Shown here one piece after another: positions 43,391 to 52,438 of a stretch of DNA of 64,000 nucleotides. This DNA is from Larkinella sp051857545 (GTDB lineage: Bacteria > Bacteroidota > Bacteroidia > Cytophagales > Spirosomataceae): contig NZ_JBPZHB010000006.1 in assembly GCF_051857545.1 (NCBI RefSeq), forward strand, positions 372,001-436,000. Reading direction: 5' to 3'. The notes below the pieces were generated by a model. The model had not been told where the DNA came from. It searched no databases and was given only the letters and a program-made list of their open reading frames with translations. Positions within the stretch are counted from its first letter, which is position 1, and every line of letters begins with the position of its first letter. A program made the position numbers and the translations under genes.

Positions 43391-43804
43391 ATGAAGAGAG
43401 ATATTTCGTTTTTACCCGTTGAAGGAGTACAAGTCGTCATTGCACGGAAACCGACGGAACTGGATCAGTATGACTGGCAGGTGTATTTGATCAATCAGAA
43501 TGACGCGATGATCCGGAACGTTTTTGTGACGTCGAAAGGATACGGTTTTCTGGATGAAACCCAAAAAGAGCAGCAAACGACGTCTACGTTGCGGCATTAT
43601 TTTGCTGAACTTCAGCCAAATGAGTACGTTGCCGTTGAAACCATCATGCCGGATGTGTTTCACCTGAACAACCAATATTGGGTTAGCTATTACATTGGCG
43701 ACCAGATTTTTGACAAAAAGTTTATCTTCGTGCCCGACAGCATTACCGAACAGAACCTGATCATGATCAGTGAATTGGGACTGGAAGGAATTCTGCACGC
43801 CTGA
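43391..43804 (+). CDS. Conserved hypothetical protein of Bacteroidota
   Basis: A 137-residue protein without signal peptide or membrane segment. It is a beta-rich protein, for example VQVVIARKPTELDQYDWQVYLIN, MIRNVFVTSKGYG and WVSYYIGDQIFDKKFIFV. I recall similar short proteins in related genomes, sometimes carrying an unsupported tRNA synthetase name. Its start overlaps the lipB region (one base after the lipB stop), so the two are probably co-transcribed. Function is unknown. Confidence 0.75.
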   Translation: MKRDISFLPVEGVQVVIARKPTELDQYDWQVYLINQNDAMIRNVFVTSKGYGFLDETQKEQQTTSTLRHYFAELQPNEYVAVETIMPDVFHLNNQYWVSYYIGDQIFDKKFIFVPDSITEQNLIMISELGLEGILHA

Positions 43805-43839
43805 ACCTGGTCATTCCGTTTTTTTGCTATTCCATTGCC

Positions 43840-44571
43840 ATGCCCGTATCCTGGAAAAAACGCCTTAAAAACCTGTTGTTTATCGACATCAAAACCGTTG
43901 CCGGAGCGCCTTCCTACGATGAACTGGACGAGCGAATCCGGCAGCAGTGGAGCCAGAAAATCAGCTATTTCCAGAACGAAGAACACTGGTCGGTCGCGAA
44001 ATGGTACGACAACCGGGCTTCGTATTACGCCGAATACGGCAAAATCGTCTGCATCGGCATCGGCGGTTTATACTGGGATGAAGAAGAGAACATATTCCTG
44101 AAAGTGAAAACGCTGGCCAACGATGACGAAGAGGCCTTGCTCGGCGAGTTTATCAACATCATCGAAAAATACCCGCCCAGCGAATTGGTTCTCTGCGCTC
44201 ATAATGGCAAGGAATTTGACTATCCTTACCTGTGCCGCCGGATGCTGGTTCATCAGCACCAACTGCCGGCCACACTCCGGCTGTCGGGGCGGAAACCGTG
44301 GGACATTCCGCACCAGGATGTGCTGGAAATGTGGCGGTTTGGCGATAGTCGCCACTTCGTCCCGCTCGATCTGCTGGCGGCCGTTCTGAACCTGCCTATC
44401 AAACCGCTCGAACTGACCGGTGACCAAACCAGTTTAGTCTATTACCAGAAGCAGGGAATGGCCAAAGTGCGCGAATACGCCCGTTCGTCCATTGTGACGC
44501 TGGTGCAGGTGTATCTGCGCTTACTAGGCGCCCCGTTGGTGAAAGACCAACACATCACGCGCTTAGAGTAA
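43840..44571 (+). CDS. PolB-type 3'-5' exonuclease-like protein with lost active-site residues
   Basis: A 243-residue protein of the DnaQ-like, PolB-type exonuclease family. The Exo II block CAHNGKEFDYPYLCRRM (119-135) with D127 is intact, and RKPWDIPHQDVLEMW and the FGD segment follow. In the Exo I motif, FIDIKT gives D16-x-K18 where the family has D-x-E. At the expected Exo III motif (Y-x3-D) the protein reads Y213-A-R-S-S217. Two of four metal ligands are therefore replaced. It is probably catalytically dead, or has a changed function. The ORF is otherwise full length. Confidence 0.8.
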   Translation: MPVSWKKRLKNLLFIDIKTVAGAPSYDELDERIRQQWSQKISYFQNEEHWSVAKWYDNRASYYAEYGKIVCIGIGGLYWDEEENIFLKVKTLANDDEEALLGEFINIIEKYPPSELVLCAHNGKEFDYPYLCRRMLVHQHQLPATLRLSGRKPWDIPHQDVLEMWRFGDSRHFVPLDLLAAVLNLPIKPLELTGDQTSLVYYQKQGMAKVREYARSSIVTLVQVYLRLLGAPLVKDQHITRLE

Positions 44572-44574
44572 ATT

Positions 44575-44652
44575 AGAAGATGGACAATAGAATAGAGACA
44601 AAAGACTTCCAGTCATCGTCTTTTATCTCATGTCTTATCTCTTTTGTCTATA
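44575..44652. repeat. GA-rich hairpin repeat G
   Basis: Purine-rich left arm with ATAGAGACAAAAGAC and pyrimidine-rich right arm GTCTTTTATCTC...CTTTTGTCTAT around a short loop (about 44609-44618). It fills the gap between the exonuclease-like gene and rnr and ends just before the rnr start. Confidence 0.6.
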
Positions 44653-44658
44653 AAAAAC

Positions 44659-47034
44659 ATGAGAAATAACCGAAGTAAACCACGAGAACAACACAGCCGC
44701 AGAAGCCCGCAGAACCGCCCGGTTCCGTCGGCCGACTCATTTCTGGACGAAATGAAGAACGACATTGCGGCTTTTTTTGAAATAAATAGCAAAGATTCTT
44801 TTTCCCAGAACGATGTCCTCGACAACTTCGACATCGTTGACCGGAAAACGAAATTTATCGCCCACGGCTTGCTGGGCGAACTCGCCGACGAAGGCCAGTT
44901 GACCCGCCATCCCGACGGCACCTACCAGTTTAACGAAACCGACCGAACCACCGAAGGTACCGTCGACCACGTGAACCCCCGGTTTGCCTTCGTCAGCACC
45001 GGCAGTGGCGACCGCGACAATGACATTTACGTCAGCACCGACGACCTGAACGGGGCCATCGACGGCGACAAAGTGAAAGTGGTGCGACTGAGCGGATCGT
45101 CCAATTCCGGCGGTTTTTCGCGCGGTTCGCAAACCCGGAGCCGCCGGATTGAAGGGAAAGTCGTCAGCATTGTGGAACGCGGTCGTTCTGAACTGGTTGG
45201 CCGGATTTCGACCTGGCCGAACTACGGGCAGGTGATTCCCGACAGCAAGAAGATTTACGAAGAAGTTTATATTCCGAAAGATAAACTGAGCGACGCGAAA
45301 GATGGCGACAAAGTCATTGTTCGTCTCACGCGTTTTCCCGACAGCCGCCACCGGCCCGAGGGCGAAGTCATCTCCGTGTTGGGACCCGCCGGGCAGAACA
45401 ACACCGAAATGCACGCGATTCTGGCCGAATTCGGTTTGCCCGTGGATTTTCCGGATGCGGTAGAAAAGGAGTCGAAAGGAATTTCGGAGAAAATTCCGAA
45501 GAAAGAAATCACCAAACGGCGCGACATGCGCGGCATTACGACGTTTACGATTGACCCCGACGACGCCAAAGATTTCGATGATGCGCTCTCCATTCAGATG
45601 CTGGACAATGGCAATTACGAAATCGGGGTTCACATCGCCGACGTAACCCACTACATTCAGCCGGGTACGGCTCTGGAAGACGAAGCCTTCAAACGCGGAA
45701 CGTCGGTGTATCTGGTGGACCGCGTAGTGCCAATGTTGCCCGAAAAGCTGTCGAATAACCTGTGTTCGCTGCGGCCGAATGAAGATAAACTGACGTTTTC
45801 GGCGGTATTTGAACTGACGCCCGACGCCAAAATCAAAAAAGAATGGTTTGGGCGAACGGTAATTCACTCCGACCGCCGGTTTGCCTACGAAGAAGCGCAG
45901 GACATTGTCGATCACGGTCACGGGGATTACCTGGAAGAACTGCGGCTGTTGAACGACCTCGCCTTCAAGTTTCGCGACGACCGGTTTCGGCACGGTGCCA
46001 TCAACTTCGAAACCGTTGAGGTCAAGTTTAAGCTGGACGAAAATGGGGTTCCGCTGTCGGTTTATCCGAAAGTACGGAAAGACGCCCACAAGCTGATCGA
46101 AGAGTTTATGCTGCTGGCTAACAAGCGGGTCGCGGAATTCGTACACGGTTTAACGCGCGGAGAACACCCGAACGTGATGATTTACCGGGTTCACGATTCG
46201 CCGGATTTCGAGAAACTGAAGACGTTTGCCACGTTTGCCGGGCGGTTTGGGTATAAGCTCCAGATCGATAGCGAAAAAGAGCTGTCCAAGTCGTTCAACA
46301 CGATGATGGAGAGCCTGGAAGGACAACCCGAGCAGAATGCGTTGCAGCAACTTGCCATTCGGACGATGGCGAAAGCGCGGTACAGCACCGAGGACATTGG
46401 CCATTTTGGTCTCTCGTTCCGGCGGTATTCGCACTTTACGTCGCCCATCCGTCGCTACCCCGATATGATGGCCCACCGGCTGTTGCAGCACTACCTCGAC
46501 GGCGGCAAATCGGTCGACAAGGAAGAATATGAAGCCAAATGCAAGCATTCGTCTGACCGTGAGCGCGTGGCCGTTGAAGCCGAACGGGCTTCCATCAAAT
46601 ACAAGCAGGTCGAATTCATGAACCGCATGGACCGCGACCAGGAGTTCAAGGGGATCATTACGGGCGTAACGGATTTTGGCCTGTTTGTCGAAATCACCGA
46701 AACCAGCGCGGAAGGGCTGGTGCGCATGACTGATCTGGGCGATGATTTCTACGATTTCGACAAGGACAATTACCGGCTGATTGGCAAACGAAACAAGAAA
46801 ATCTTCGCGTTTGGCGATGCCGTAACGGTAAAGGTGAAAGAAGCCAATCTGGCCCGCCGGAGTCTGGATCTGTTTTTGATCGATGACAAAGGCTCCTTGA
46901 AAACCCCGCTCAAAAGCCGCCTGACCCGCCGGGAAAACACGGAGGGCGAATCTCGTTCGCAACGACGTTCCGGTTCGTCGTCGGGTAGCCGTCCGAAAGC
47001 CGAGAAATCCGGTAAAGACCGTCGACGGCGTTAA
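44659..47034 (+). CDS. rnr: Ribonuclease R
   Basis: Processive 3'-5' exoribonuclease of the RNB family. The start was chosen at ATG 44659 (791 residues); a TTG five codons upstream lies inside the hairpin repeat. Order of domains: basic N-terminus, cold-shock-like OB folds (about 60-240), and RNB catalytic domain with TIDPDDAKDFDDAL near 300. A C-terminal S1 domain follows (GIITGVTDFGLFVEI), then a basic serine/arginine-rich tail. It degrades structured RNA and takes part in rRNA quality control. Confidence 0.95.
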   Translation: MRNNRSKPREQHSRRSPQNRPVPSADSFLDEMKNDIAAFFEINSKDSFSQNDVLDNFDIVDRKTKFIAHGLLGELADEGQLTRHPDGTYQFNETDRTTEGTVDHVNPRFAFVSTGSGDRDNDIYVSTDDLNGAIDGDKVKVVRLSGSSNSGGFSRGSQTRSRRIEGKVVSIVERGRSELVGRISTWPNYGQVIPDSKKIYEEVYIPKDKLSDAKDGDKVIVRLTRFPDSRHRPEGEVISVLGPAGQNNTEMHAILAEFGLPVDFPDAVEKESKGISEKIPKKEITKRRDMRGITTFTIDPDDAKDFDDALSIQMLDNGNYEIGVHIADVTHYIQPGTALEDEAFKRGTSVYLVDRVVPMLPEKLSNNLCSLRPNEDKLTFSAVFELTPDAKIKKEWFGRTVIHSDRRFAYEEAQDIVDHGHGDYLEELRLLNDLAFKFRDDRFRHGAINFETVEVKFKLDENGVPLSVYPKVRKDAHKLIEEFMLLANKRVAEFVHGLTRGEHPNVMIYRVHDSPDFEKLKTFATFAGRFGYKLQIDSEKELSKSFNTMMESLEGQPEQNALQQLAIRTMAKARYSTEDIGHFGLSFRRYSHFTSPIRRYPDMMAHRLLQHYLDGGKSVDKEEYEAKCKHSSDRERVAVEAERASIKYKQVEFMNRMDRDQEFKGIITGVTDFGLFVEITETSAEGLVRMTDLGDDFYDFDKDNYRLIGKRNKKIFAFGDAVTVKVKEANLARRSLDLFLIDDKGSLKTPLKSRLTRRENTEGESRSQRRSGSSSGSRPKAEKSGKDRRRR

Positions 47035-47100
47035 ATCTGTAAAGCCCCAAAACGCTGTAGGCGTTTCATCACTAACCCAGGGAGAATCTCTGAGAATTTT

Positions 47101-47538
47101 ATGAACGACGAATTCATGCAGGAAGCCATCCGTCAGGCCCGCAAGAGCCTTTCGGAAGGCGGCATTCCTATCGGCTCGGCCCTGGTGAAAGACGGCAAGC
47201 TGGTCGCATCGGGTCACAACAAACGGGTGCAGGAAAACAACCCCATTCTGCATGGTGAAATGGATTGCCTCAACAACGCCGGTCGGGTGGGTTCCTTCCG
47301 CAATACGGTGATTTACTCGACGCTCATGCCGTGTTACATGTGCGCCGGAACCATCGTGCAGTTCAAGATTCCGAAAGTGATTGTGGCAGAATCGCGAACG
47401 TTTCCCGGAGCGCGGGAGTTCATGGAAGAACACGGTGTGGAGGTCATCGACCTCGATCTGCCGGAATGCGTCGACATGATGAACCAGTTTATCGCTCAGA
47501 AACCGGAGGTTTGGAATGAGGATATTGGGGAATTGTAG
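47101..47538 (+). CDS. Cytosine deaminase of the small zinc (fungal FCY1-like) type
   Basis: A 145-residue CDA-fold deaminase. Zinc motif: H51-x-E53 (LHGEMDCLNNAGR) and P-C78-x2-C81 (STLMPCYMCAGTI). The C-terminal segment CVDMMNQFIAQKPEVWNEDIGEL closely follows the pattern I recall for yeast Fcy1 (…MKQFI…W.EDIGE), including the final ED-IGE that closes the active site. Expected reaction: cytosine to uracil in pyrimidine salvage. It lies 66 bases after rnr and 33 before the FMN reductase gene. Confidence 0.85.
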   Translation: MNDEFMQEAIRQARKSLSEGGIPIGSALVKDGKLVASGHNKRVQENNPILHGEMDCLNNAGRVGSFRNTVIYSTLMPCYMCAGTIVQFKIPKVIVAESRTFPGAREFMEEHGVEVIDLDLPECVDMMNQFIAQKPEVWNEDIGEL

Positions 47539-47571
47539 TCGCGCGAAGCGAATCCAATTGAACCAATCACC

Positions 47572-48141
47572 ATGTACAACCTGAAAATTATCAATTCGAC
47601 CGTGCGGCCCAGCCGCAAAGGCCCATTGGTTACGGCCTGGATTTCGGAAGTAGCCCGGCAACACGGCGGTTTTAAGGTCGAAGTGCTGGATCTGGCCGAG
47701 ATCAAGCTTCCCTTCATGGACGAACCCGCTCATCCGCGTCTGAAGCAGTACGTTCACGAACACACGAAAAAATGGAGTGCCAGCATCGACGAAGCCGATG
47801 CGTTTGTTTTCGTGACGGCAGAATATGATCACAGTTATCCGGCACCCTTGAAAAATGCCCTGCAATACCTGGTGCAGGAGTGGGCCTATAAAGCCGCTGG
47901 TATTGTCAGTTACGGCGGTATTTCGGCCGGAACCCGGGCCACCAGTCACCTCAAATCAGACCTGATCGCGCTAAAGGTAGTTCCCCTGTTCGAAGCCGTC
48001 AACATTCCGTTTTTCGATCAGTTCATCAACGAGCAGGAAGAATTTGAGCCCAACGAATCAAGCCACAAAGCGGCCCAGACCATGCTTACTGAACTGGTAC
48101 GCTGGACGAAAGGCATGATGGTCATTCGCAAAAACGAGTGA
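47572..48141 (+). CDS. NAD(P)H-dependent FMN reductase family protein
   Basis: A 189-residue flavodoxin-fold protein with the N-terminal phosphate loop STVRPSRKGP, the TAEYDHSYPAPLKNALQYL segment typical of NADPH-dependent FMN or quinone reductases, and YGGISAGTRATSHL near 115. It reduces flavin or quinones at the expense of NAD(P)H; the natural substrate is unknown. Its stop codon directly abuts the convergent DinB gene. Confidence 0.9.
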   Translation: MYNLKIINSTVRPSRKGPLVTAWISEVARQHGGFKVEVLDLAEIKLPFMDEPAHPRLKQYVHEHTKKWSASIDEADAFVFVTAEYDHSYPAPLKNALQYLVQEWAYKAAGIVSYGGISAGTRATSHLKSDLIALKVVPLFEAVNIPFFDQFINEQEEFEPNESSHKAAQTMLTELVRWTKGMMVIRKNE

Positions 48142-48600
48142 TCAGCCCGCTTTCACATCCAGCAGCCGACGGTGGTAATTGATCTGCCCCAGGTGGTACG
48201 TTAAATGGGTTGTCAGATGAACCAGGAGGTATTCGGTGCTGGTTTTTTCGTCAAACACCAGCAAAGGATACTCCTCCTGAAGCTGCTCTTCCCGCACCTG
48301 ATCGAGGGCATCGAGAACAACCTGAATCGTCTCATCCACTTGCTGCAACAGTTCGCTTCGGGGAATGTCACGGAGCGAAAACTCGAGTTCACGATGCCGG
48401 ATGTAACCGGTATGGCCAAAAACCGCCCCGATGTAGGTATTCAAATTGCCCACGAGATGCAGACACAGATTGCCGGCCGGGTTGGTAATGCCCCGGTCGG
48501 CAATCCATAAGTTCGCTTCGTCCTGATAGAGTTCGATTTCCCGTTTCAGCCGGAGAAGATCTCTGGTGAAGAGGGTTTTTAGGGTTTGAATCATGGTCAT
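48142..48600 (-). CDS. DinB/DUF1572-type family protein
   Basis: A 152-residue helical protein of the DinB/YfiT four-helix-bundle superfamily, with metal-binding histidines in LCLHLVGNLNTYIG and the C-terminal LVHLTTHLTYHLGQINYHRR. Members are bacterial thiol-dependent transferases or of unknown function. No SOS-box context is evident. An alternative start two codons in (48594) is possible. Confidence 0.82.
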   Translation of the reverse strand: MTMIQTLKTLFTRDLLRLKREIELYQDEANLWIADRGITNPAGNLCLHLVGNLNTYIGAVFGHTGYIRHRELEFSLRDIPRSELLQQVDETIQVVLDALDQVREEQLQEEYPLLVFDEKTSTEYLLVHLTTHLTYHLGQINYHRRLLDVKAG

Positions 48601-48675
48601 TTGGGAATTCTCTAAGGTATCTATTTCATTCCTCTGATTAATTTACTTTCAATAGTAAGCGTTCGTTGGTACTCT

Positions 48676-48945
48676 ATGAATCATCCCTACGGGATTTTAG
48701 ACCAACCGCGTTCTATACCCCGGTTCAAACCGGAGGCTACAATATGCTTCATCCCTCCGGGATTTTGGGCCTTAGGTCATCCCGGAGGGATGAAGCATAT
48801 TGTAGCGTAAGTTTTTAACCTGCCTAATCACATGAAGATCGAATGTCTAAAATCCCGTAGGGATGATTCATACTGTAGCAGTGGGTTTTAACCCGCTGAG
48901 ACAGGGCAGATTGAGTGAAATAAATCCCGTAGGGATGACTCATTT
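48676..48945. repeat. Nested REP-like inverted repeats (CCCGTAGGGAT units)
   Basis: Outer arms of 27 bp (48676-48702 and 48845-48871, ATGAATCATCCCTACGGGAT onward) are perfect complements. Inner arms of 27 bp (48736-48762 and 48780-48806, GCTACAATATGCTTCATCCC onward) are also perfect. A further unit AAATCCCGTAGGGATGACTCAT is at 48922-48943, and small hairpins CCGGTT/AACCGG (about 48719) and GTGGGTT/AACCCGC (about 48881) lie between. It fills most of the 369-base gap between the DinB and permease genes. Confidence 0.9.
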
Positions 48946-48969
48946 TCTAGCAGTAGTTTGAATCCAACA

Positions 48970-50301
48970 TCAAGGGCGATTCAGTCGCTTTACCAGCAAA
49001 AACAGCGGATAACTCAGGATGATGAACCCGACCGCGTAGGCACTGCTGTAGAGATCGCTGTAAATAACGCCCACCAGAAACGCCAGCGATGCCAGCAACA
49101 TCAGCCAGGTCGTGAGTGGATAGCCCCAGGCCCGAACCGGGCGCGGGAGTTCCGGGGCGGTTTTTCGCAACCGGATCAGCGAAGCAAAAGCCGCTGCGTA
49201 ACAGAGCACAAAAAAGAACGAGGCTACATCCGACAACTTGCTGTACGTTCCCGTGACAATCATCAGAACCGACATGGCGACGGTCAGAAACATGGCCGGA
49301 GCGGGTGTTCCGCCGGTATTGACGCGGGTAAAGGCTTTGGCAAACAACCCATCACGGCTGATGGCAAACAATACCCGCGGGTTGAACATGATCTGCGCGT
49401 TGATGATCCCCATAATCGAAATCATCAGTAACAATGTCACCACTTTCGCGCTGGCGGGGCCAAACAGAACCTGAACCGCGTCGGCAGCCGGAAGTTTGGA
49501 TTTGGCCAGTTGCTCGATGGGCAGCACATGAAACAACGCCAGATTGACCAGCAGATAAATTCCGATGATCAACAAAACGCCGATCATCATCGAACGCGGC
49601 AGGTTTTTGTTGGGATTGATGTCTTCTTCCGTGAAATAAGCCGCCGTATGCCAGCCATCGTAGGTATAAAAAACCGACTGCAAAGCCGCCAGAATACCCA
49701 CCAGCAGCGACCCTTCGATGGGAATGGTGTTGTCGCCGGAAAATTGCAGTGGTTTGTCGGGCGTGTATGTGAAGCAAATGACAACAAAGGCCAGTAAGCC
49801 CACCGCCTTGATGAAACTCATGACCTCCTGCGCCCGGCTGGCGAGTCGGACGCCGATCAGGTGAAACGCTGTGAAAGCCAGCAGAATCCCAATCGCGATT
49901 ACCTTGATATACGCCGTCAGGGGCGGCACCAGCAGCGCAATGTACTCCCCCATCACAGCCGCGCCAAAGGCCATGGCCGCAATGCTCCCGAGCCAGCTAC
50001 TGATCCCGATCACAAATCCGACGTAATCACCAAACGCCCGGCGCGCGAACACATACCACGCCCCCGCCTTGGGAATCATGGTGCCCAGTTCAATCACCTG
50101 CAGCGAGCCAATCAGCGCGTAAACACCCACCAGCGCCCAAACCAGCAACGCGAGCGACGGTTGCCCCAACTCCTGCGCAATGGTACCGGGTCGGCGGAGA
50201 ATACCGGTGCCGATGGTGCCACCAATGGTGACGGCAACGCCGAAGCCTACGCCCAACAGGCGGAGAAGTTGGGAAGGACGGTTTGTTTCGGGGGGTGTCA
50301 T
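48970..50301 (-). CDS. APC superfamily amino acid permease
   Basis: A 443-residue protein with about 12 membrane helices. The first is VGFGVAVTIGGTIGTGILRRPG, containing the GxGxG-like glycine pattern that binds substrate backbones in the LeuT fold. Other segments such as VKTLLLMISIMGIINAQIM and AGAWYVFARRAFGDYVGF match the APC family. It is probably an amino acid/proton symporter or exchanger. It is divergent from the M14 peptidase gene, which could supply its substrates. Confidence 0.9.
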   Translation of the reverse strand: MTPPETNRPSQLLRLLGVGFGVAVTIGGTIGTGILRRPGTIAQELGQPSLALLVWALVGVYALIGSLQVIELGTMIPKAGAWYVFARRAFGDYVGFVIGISSWLGSIAAMAFGAAVMGEYIALLVPPLTAYIKVIAIGILLAFTAFHLIGVRLASRAQEVMSFIKAVGLLAFVVICFTYTPDKPLQFSGDNTIPIEGSLLVGILAALQSVFYTYDGWHTAAYFTEEDINPNKNLPRSMMIGVLLIIGIYLLVNLALFHVLPIEQLAKSKLPAADAVQVLFGPASAKVVTLLLMISIMGIINAQIMFNPRVLFAISRDGLFAKAFTRVNTGGTPAPAMFLTVAMSVLMIVTGTYSKLSDVASFFFVLCYAAAFASLIRLRKTAPELPRPVRAWGYPLTTWLMLLASLAFLVGVIYSDLYSSAYAVGFIILSYPLFLLVKRLNRP

Positions 50302-50416
50302 GCTACAATAATAGGCTTTTTCGCCAAAAACCGGCTATTTTTAGCGTCAGATTTGGCAGAAACGATCAGGAATCCGTTTCAACCGGTTTTTCTTACGGGA
50401 TTCACAGCATAAACGA

Positions 50417-51898
50417 ATGACAAAGATGTTGAAATCTAGTACCGCCTTTTCGATCTTTGCGTTTAATTTAGTCATAATGACCACCGCATACAGTCAGGAT
50501 TTGACCTTTTCCCGGCACTTATTCGATACGTACGATACGTACCGCGATACGGCCCTCACCCACCGCCGGTTCAAGCAGGCCGACATTTTACCACTCATCG
50601 ACAAGCTGAAAACCGACAGCCGGTTTGACATCACGAAAGTGGGCGAATCCGTCGAGAAACGGCCGATTCAGATGATTAAAGTAGGCAATGGCCCGCGGAA
50701 AGTGCTGCTGTGGTCGCAGATGCACGGCGACGAACCGTCGGCAACGATGGCGATTTTCGACATCTTCAACCTGCTTCGGGCCGATGGAGAATTTGAGGAG
50801 TTCAAAACCAAGCTGCTGGCCGAAACGACGCTCTATTTTGTGCCGATGCTGAACCCCGACGGTGCCGAACGGTATCAACGCCGGAACGCCCTGGATATTG
50901 ATCTAAACCGGGATGCATTGCGGCTGCAATCGCCGGAATCGGTGATTTTGAAAGGCTTACAGCAATCGCTGAAACCGGAAGTGGGTTTTAACCTCCACGA
51001 CCAGAGCACCCGCTACAGCGTCGGCCACACGCCCAAACAAGCCACCATTTCGTTTCTGGCAACGGCCTACGACGAAGCCCGGAACATCAATCCTGTTCGC
51101 GAACGGTCGATGCAGTTGATTGTGGGCATGAACCGGGTCTTGCAGCAATTTATTCCGGGGGGTGTCGGGCGGTATTCCGACGAGTTTGAGCCGCGTGCCT
51201 TCGGCGATAACATCCAGAAATGGGGCACGACGCTGATTCTGATCGAATCGGGCGGTTATCCAAACGATCCCGAGAAGCAATTCATTCGTAAACTGAATTA
51301 CGTGTCCATTCTGACGGCTTTGCAATCCATTGCGACGGATTCGTACAAAACCGAATCCCGTTCGGAATACAATACCATTCCCGAAAACGAGCGGTATTTG
51401 TTCGATGTGCTGATTCGGAAAGCGCAGATCATGCGGGGTGGAAAACCGGTTACGGTCGATATCGGCATCAACCGGTACGAAGTGAACGTCGGCAATGCAG
51501 CCACGTTCGGCTACCGCAGTTCCATCGACGATTTCGGCGATTTGTCCACCTTTTTCGGAATTGAGGAAATCGACGCGACCGGTTTAACGGTTTCGCCGGG
51601 GCAGATTCACCCGGACACGTTGCGTTCGCTGGCGGATTTGAAAAAATACAAACTGGATTCGCTGGTACAGAAGGGCGTGACGACGTTCCGGCTGGCCGCA
51701 CCGTCGCGGGCCACCACGCACCTTGCGCCGGTTCACCTGCTTCAGCCCACCACCTCGGCCGCCAGGCCCATTCAGACCGGCCGGATTCCGACCTTCGTGT
51801 TGCGCCGGGGCAATCAGTTGCGGTACGTCTTTGTCAACGGATTCTGGCTGGATGTCAGCAACGGTGCCAATAAACTAGGCACCGGCGTGGTGGAATAA
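50417..51898 (+). CDS. M14 family zinc carboxypeptidase, secreted
   Basis: A 493-residue protein with a signal peptide (about 1-25, cleavage after AYS). Zinc ligands are H103 and E106 in MHGDEPSATM and the histidine in FNLHDQST; the catalytic glutamate is expected in ILIESGGYPND. An M14 peptidase catalytic domain is followed by about 150 residues of unassigned C-terminal region with beta-rich segments. It releases C-terminal residues from peptides in the periplasm. An alternative start three codons later is possible. Confidence 0.9.
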   Translation: MTKMLKSSTAFSIFAFNLVIMTTAYSQDLTFSRHLFDTYDTYRDTALTHRRFKQADILPLIDKLKTDSRFDITKVGESVEKRPIQMIKVGNGPRKVLLWSQMHGDEPSATMAIFDIFNLLRADGEFEEFKTKLLAETTLYFVPMLNPDGAERYQRRNALDIDLNRDALRLQSPESVILKGLQQSLKPEVGFNLHDQSTRYSVGHTPKQATISFLATAYDEARNINPVRERSMQLIVGMNRVLQQFIPGGVGRYSDEFEPRAFGDNIQKWGTTLILIESGGYPNDPEKQFIRKLNYVSILTALQSIATDSYKTESRSEYNTIPENERYLFDVLIRKAQIMRGGKPVTVDIGINRYEVNVGNAATFGYRSSIDDFGDLSTFFGIEEIDATGLTVSPGQIHPDTLRSLADLKKYKLDSLVQKGVTTFRLAAPSRATTHLAPVHLLQPTTSAARPIQTGRIPTFVLRRGNQLRYVFVNGFWLDVSNGANKLGTGVVE

Positions 51899-51931
51899 TC
51901 CTCTGGAAGTACTAGCCAACAAAACAATTTC

Positions 51932-52438
51932 ATGAATTTTCCCGCGCAATACTGGATCGACGCCTACCGGATGCAAGCTCATCCCGAAGGCGGTTATTTT
52001 GCTGAGACGTACCGCTCCGCCGAAAAAATACCGCATGAAGCTCTGCCTGCCCGGTTTTCCGGAGAACGGAGTTTCAGCACCGGCATTTTCTTTTTGCTGG
52101 AAAACCACAACCTATCAGCTTTGCACCGCATTCAGGCCGACGAAATGTGGCATTTCTACGCCGGTGGCCCGCTGCTGGTGTACGTCATTCATCCGTCGGG
52201 CGAACTGGAAATCATTCGGTTGGGGAATAATCCGGAACGGGGTGAAGTCTTTCAGGCCGTTGTGCCGGCCGGGTGCTGGTTTGGCTCGAAACCGGCACCG
52301 GAAACCGCTTACTCGCTGGTGGGCTGCACCGTGGCGCCGGGATTTGATTTTGCGGATTTTGAGCTGGCCAACCGGGCTGATCTGTTAAACGACTATCCGC
52401 AGTGCCGGGAAGTGATCGAGTTGCTCACGCCCTATTGA
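51932..52438 (+). CDS. Cupin superfamily protein (DUF985)
   Basis: A 168-residue protein of the DUF985/cupin_5 type: HPEGGYFAETYRSAE near the N-terminus, then FLLENHNLSALHRIQADEMWHFYAGGPL with cupin metal-site histidines, and GCWFGSKPAPETAYSLVGCTVAPGFDF. It is a cytoplasmic small-molecule-binding beta-barrel of unknown function, sometimes likened to oxalate or sugar-binding cupins. Its stop codon overlaps the 3' end of the convergent gene by 7 bases. Confidence 0.88.
   Translation: MNFPAQYWIDAYRMQAHPEGGYFAETYRSAEKIPHEALPARFSGERSFSTGIFFLLENHNLSALHRIQADEMWHFYAGGPLLVYVIHPSGELEIIRLGNNPERGEVFQAVVPAGCWFGSKPAPETAYSLVGCTVAPGFDFADFELANRADLLNDYPQCREVIELLTPY

Noticed and set aside
44644..44658. TTG start five codons upstream of rnr
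   Set aside because: Lies inside hairpin repeat G; the ATG at 44659 is more plausible.
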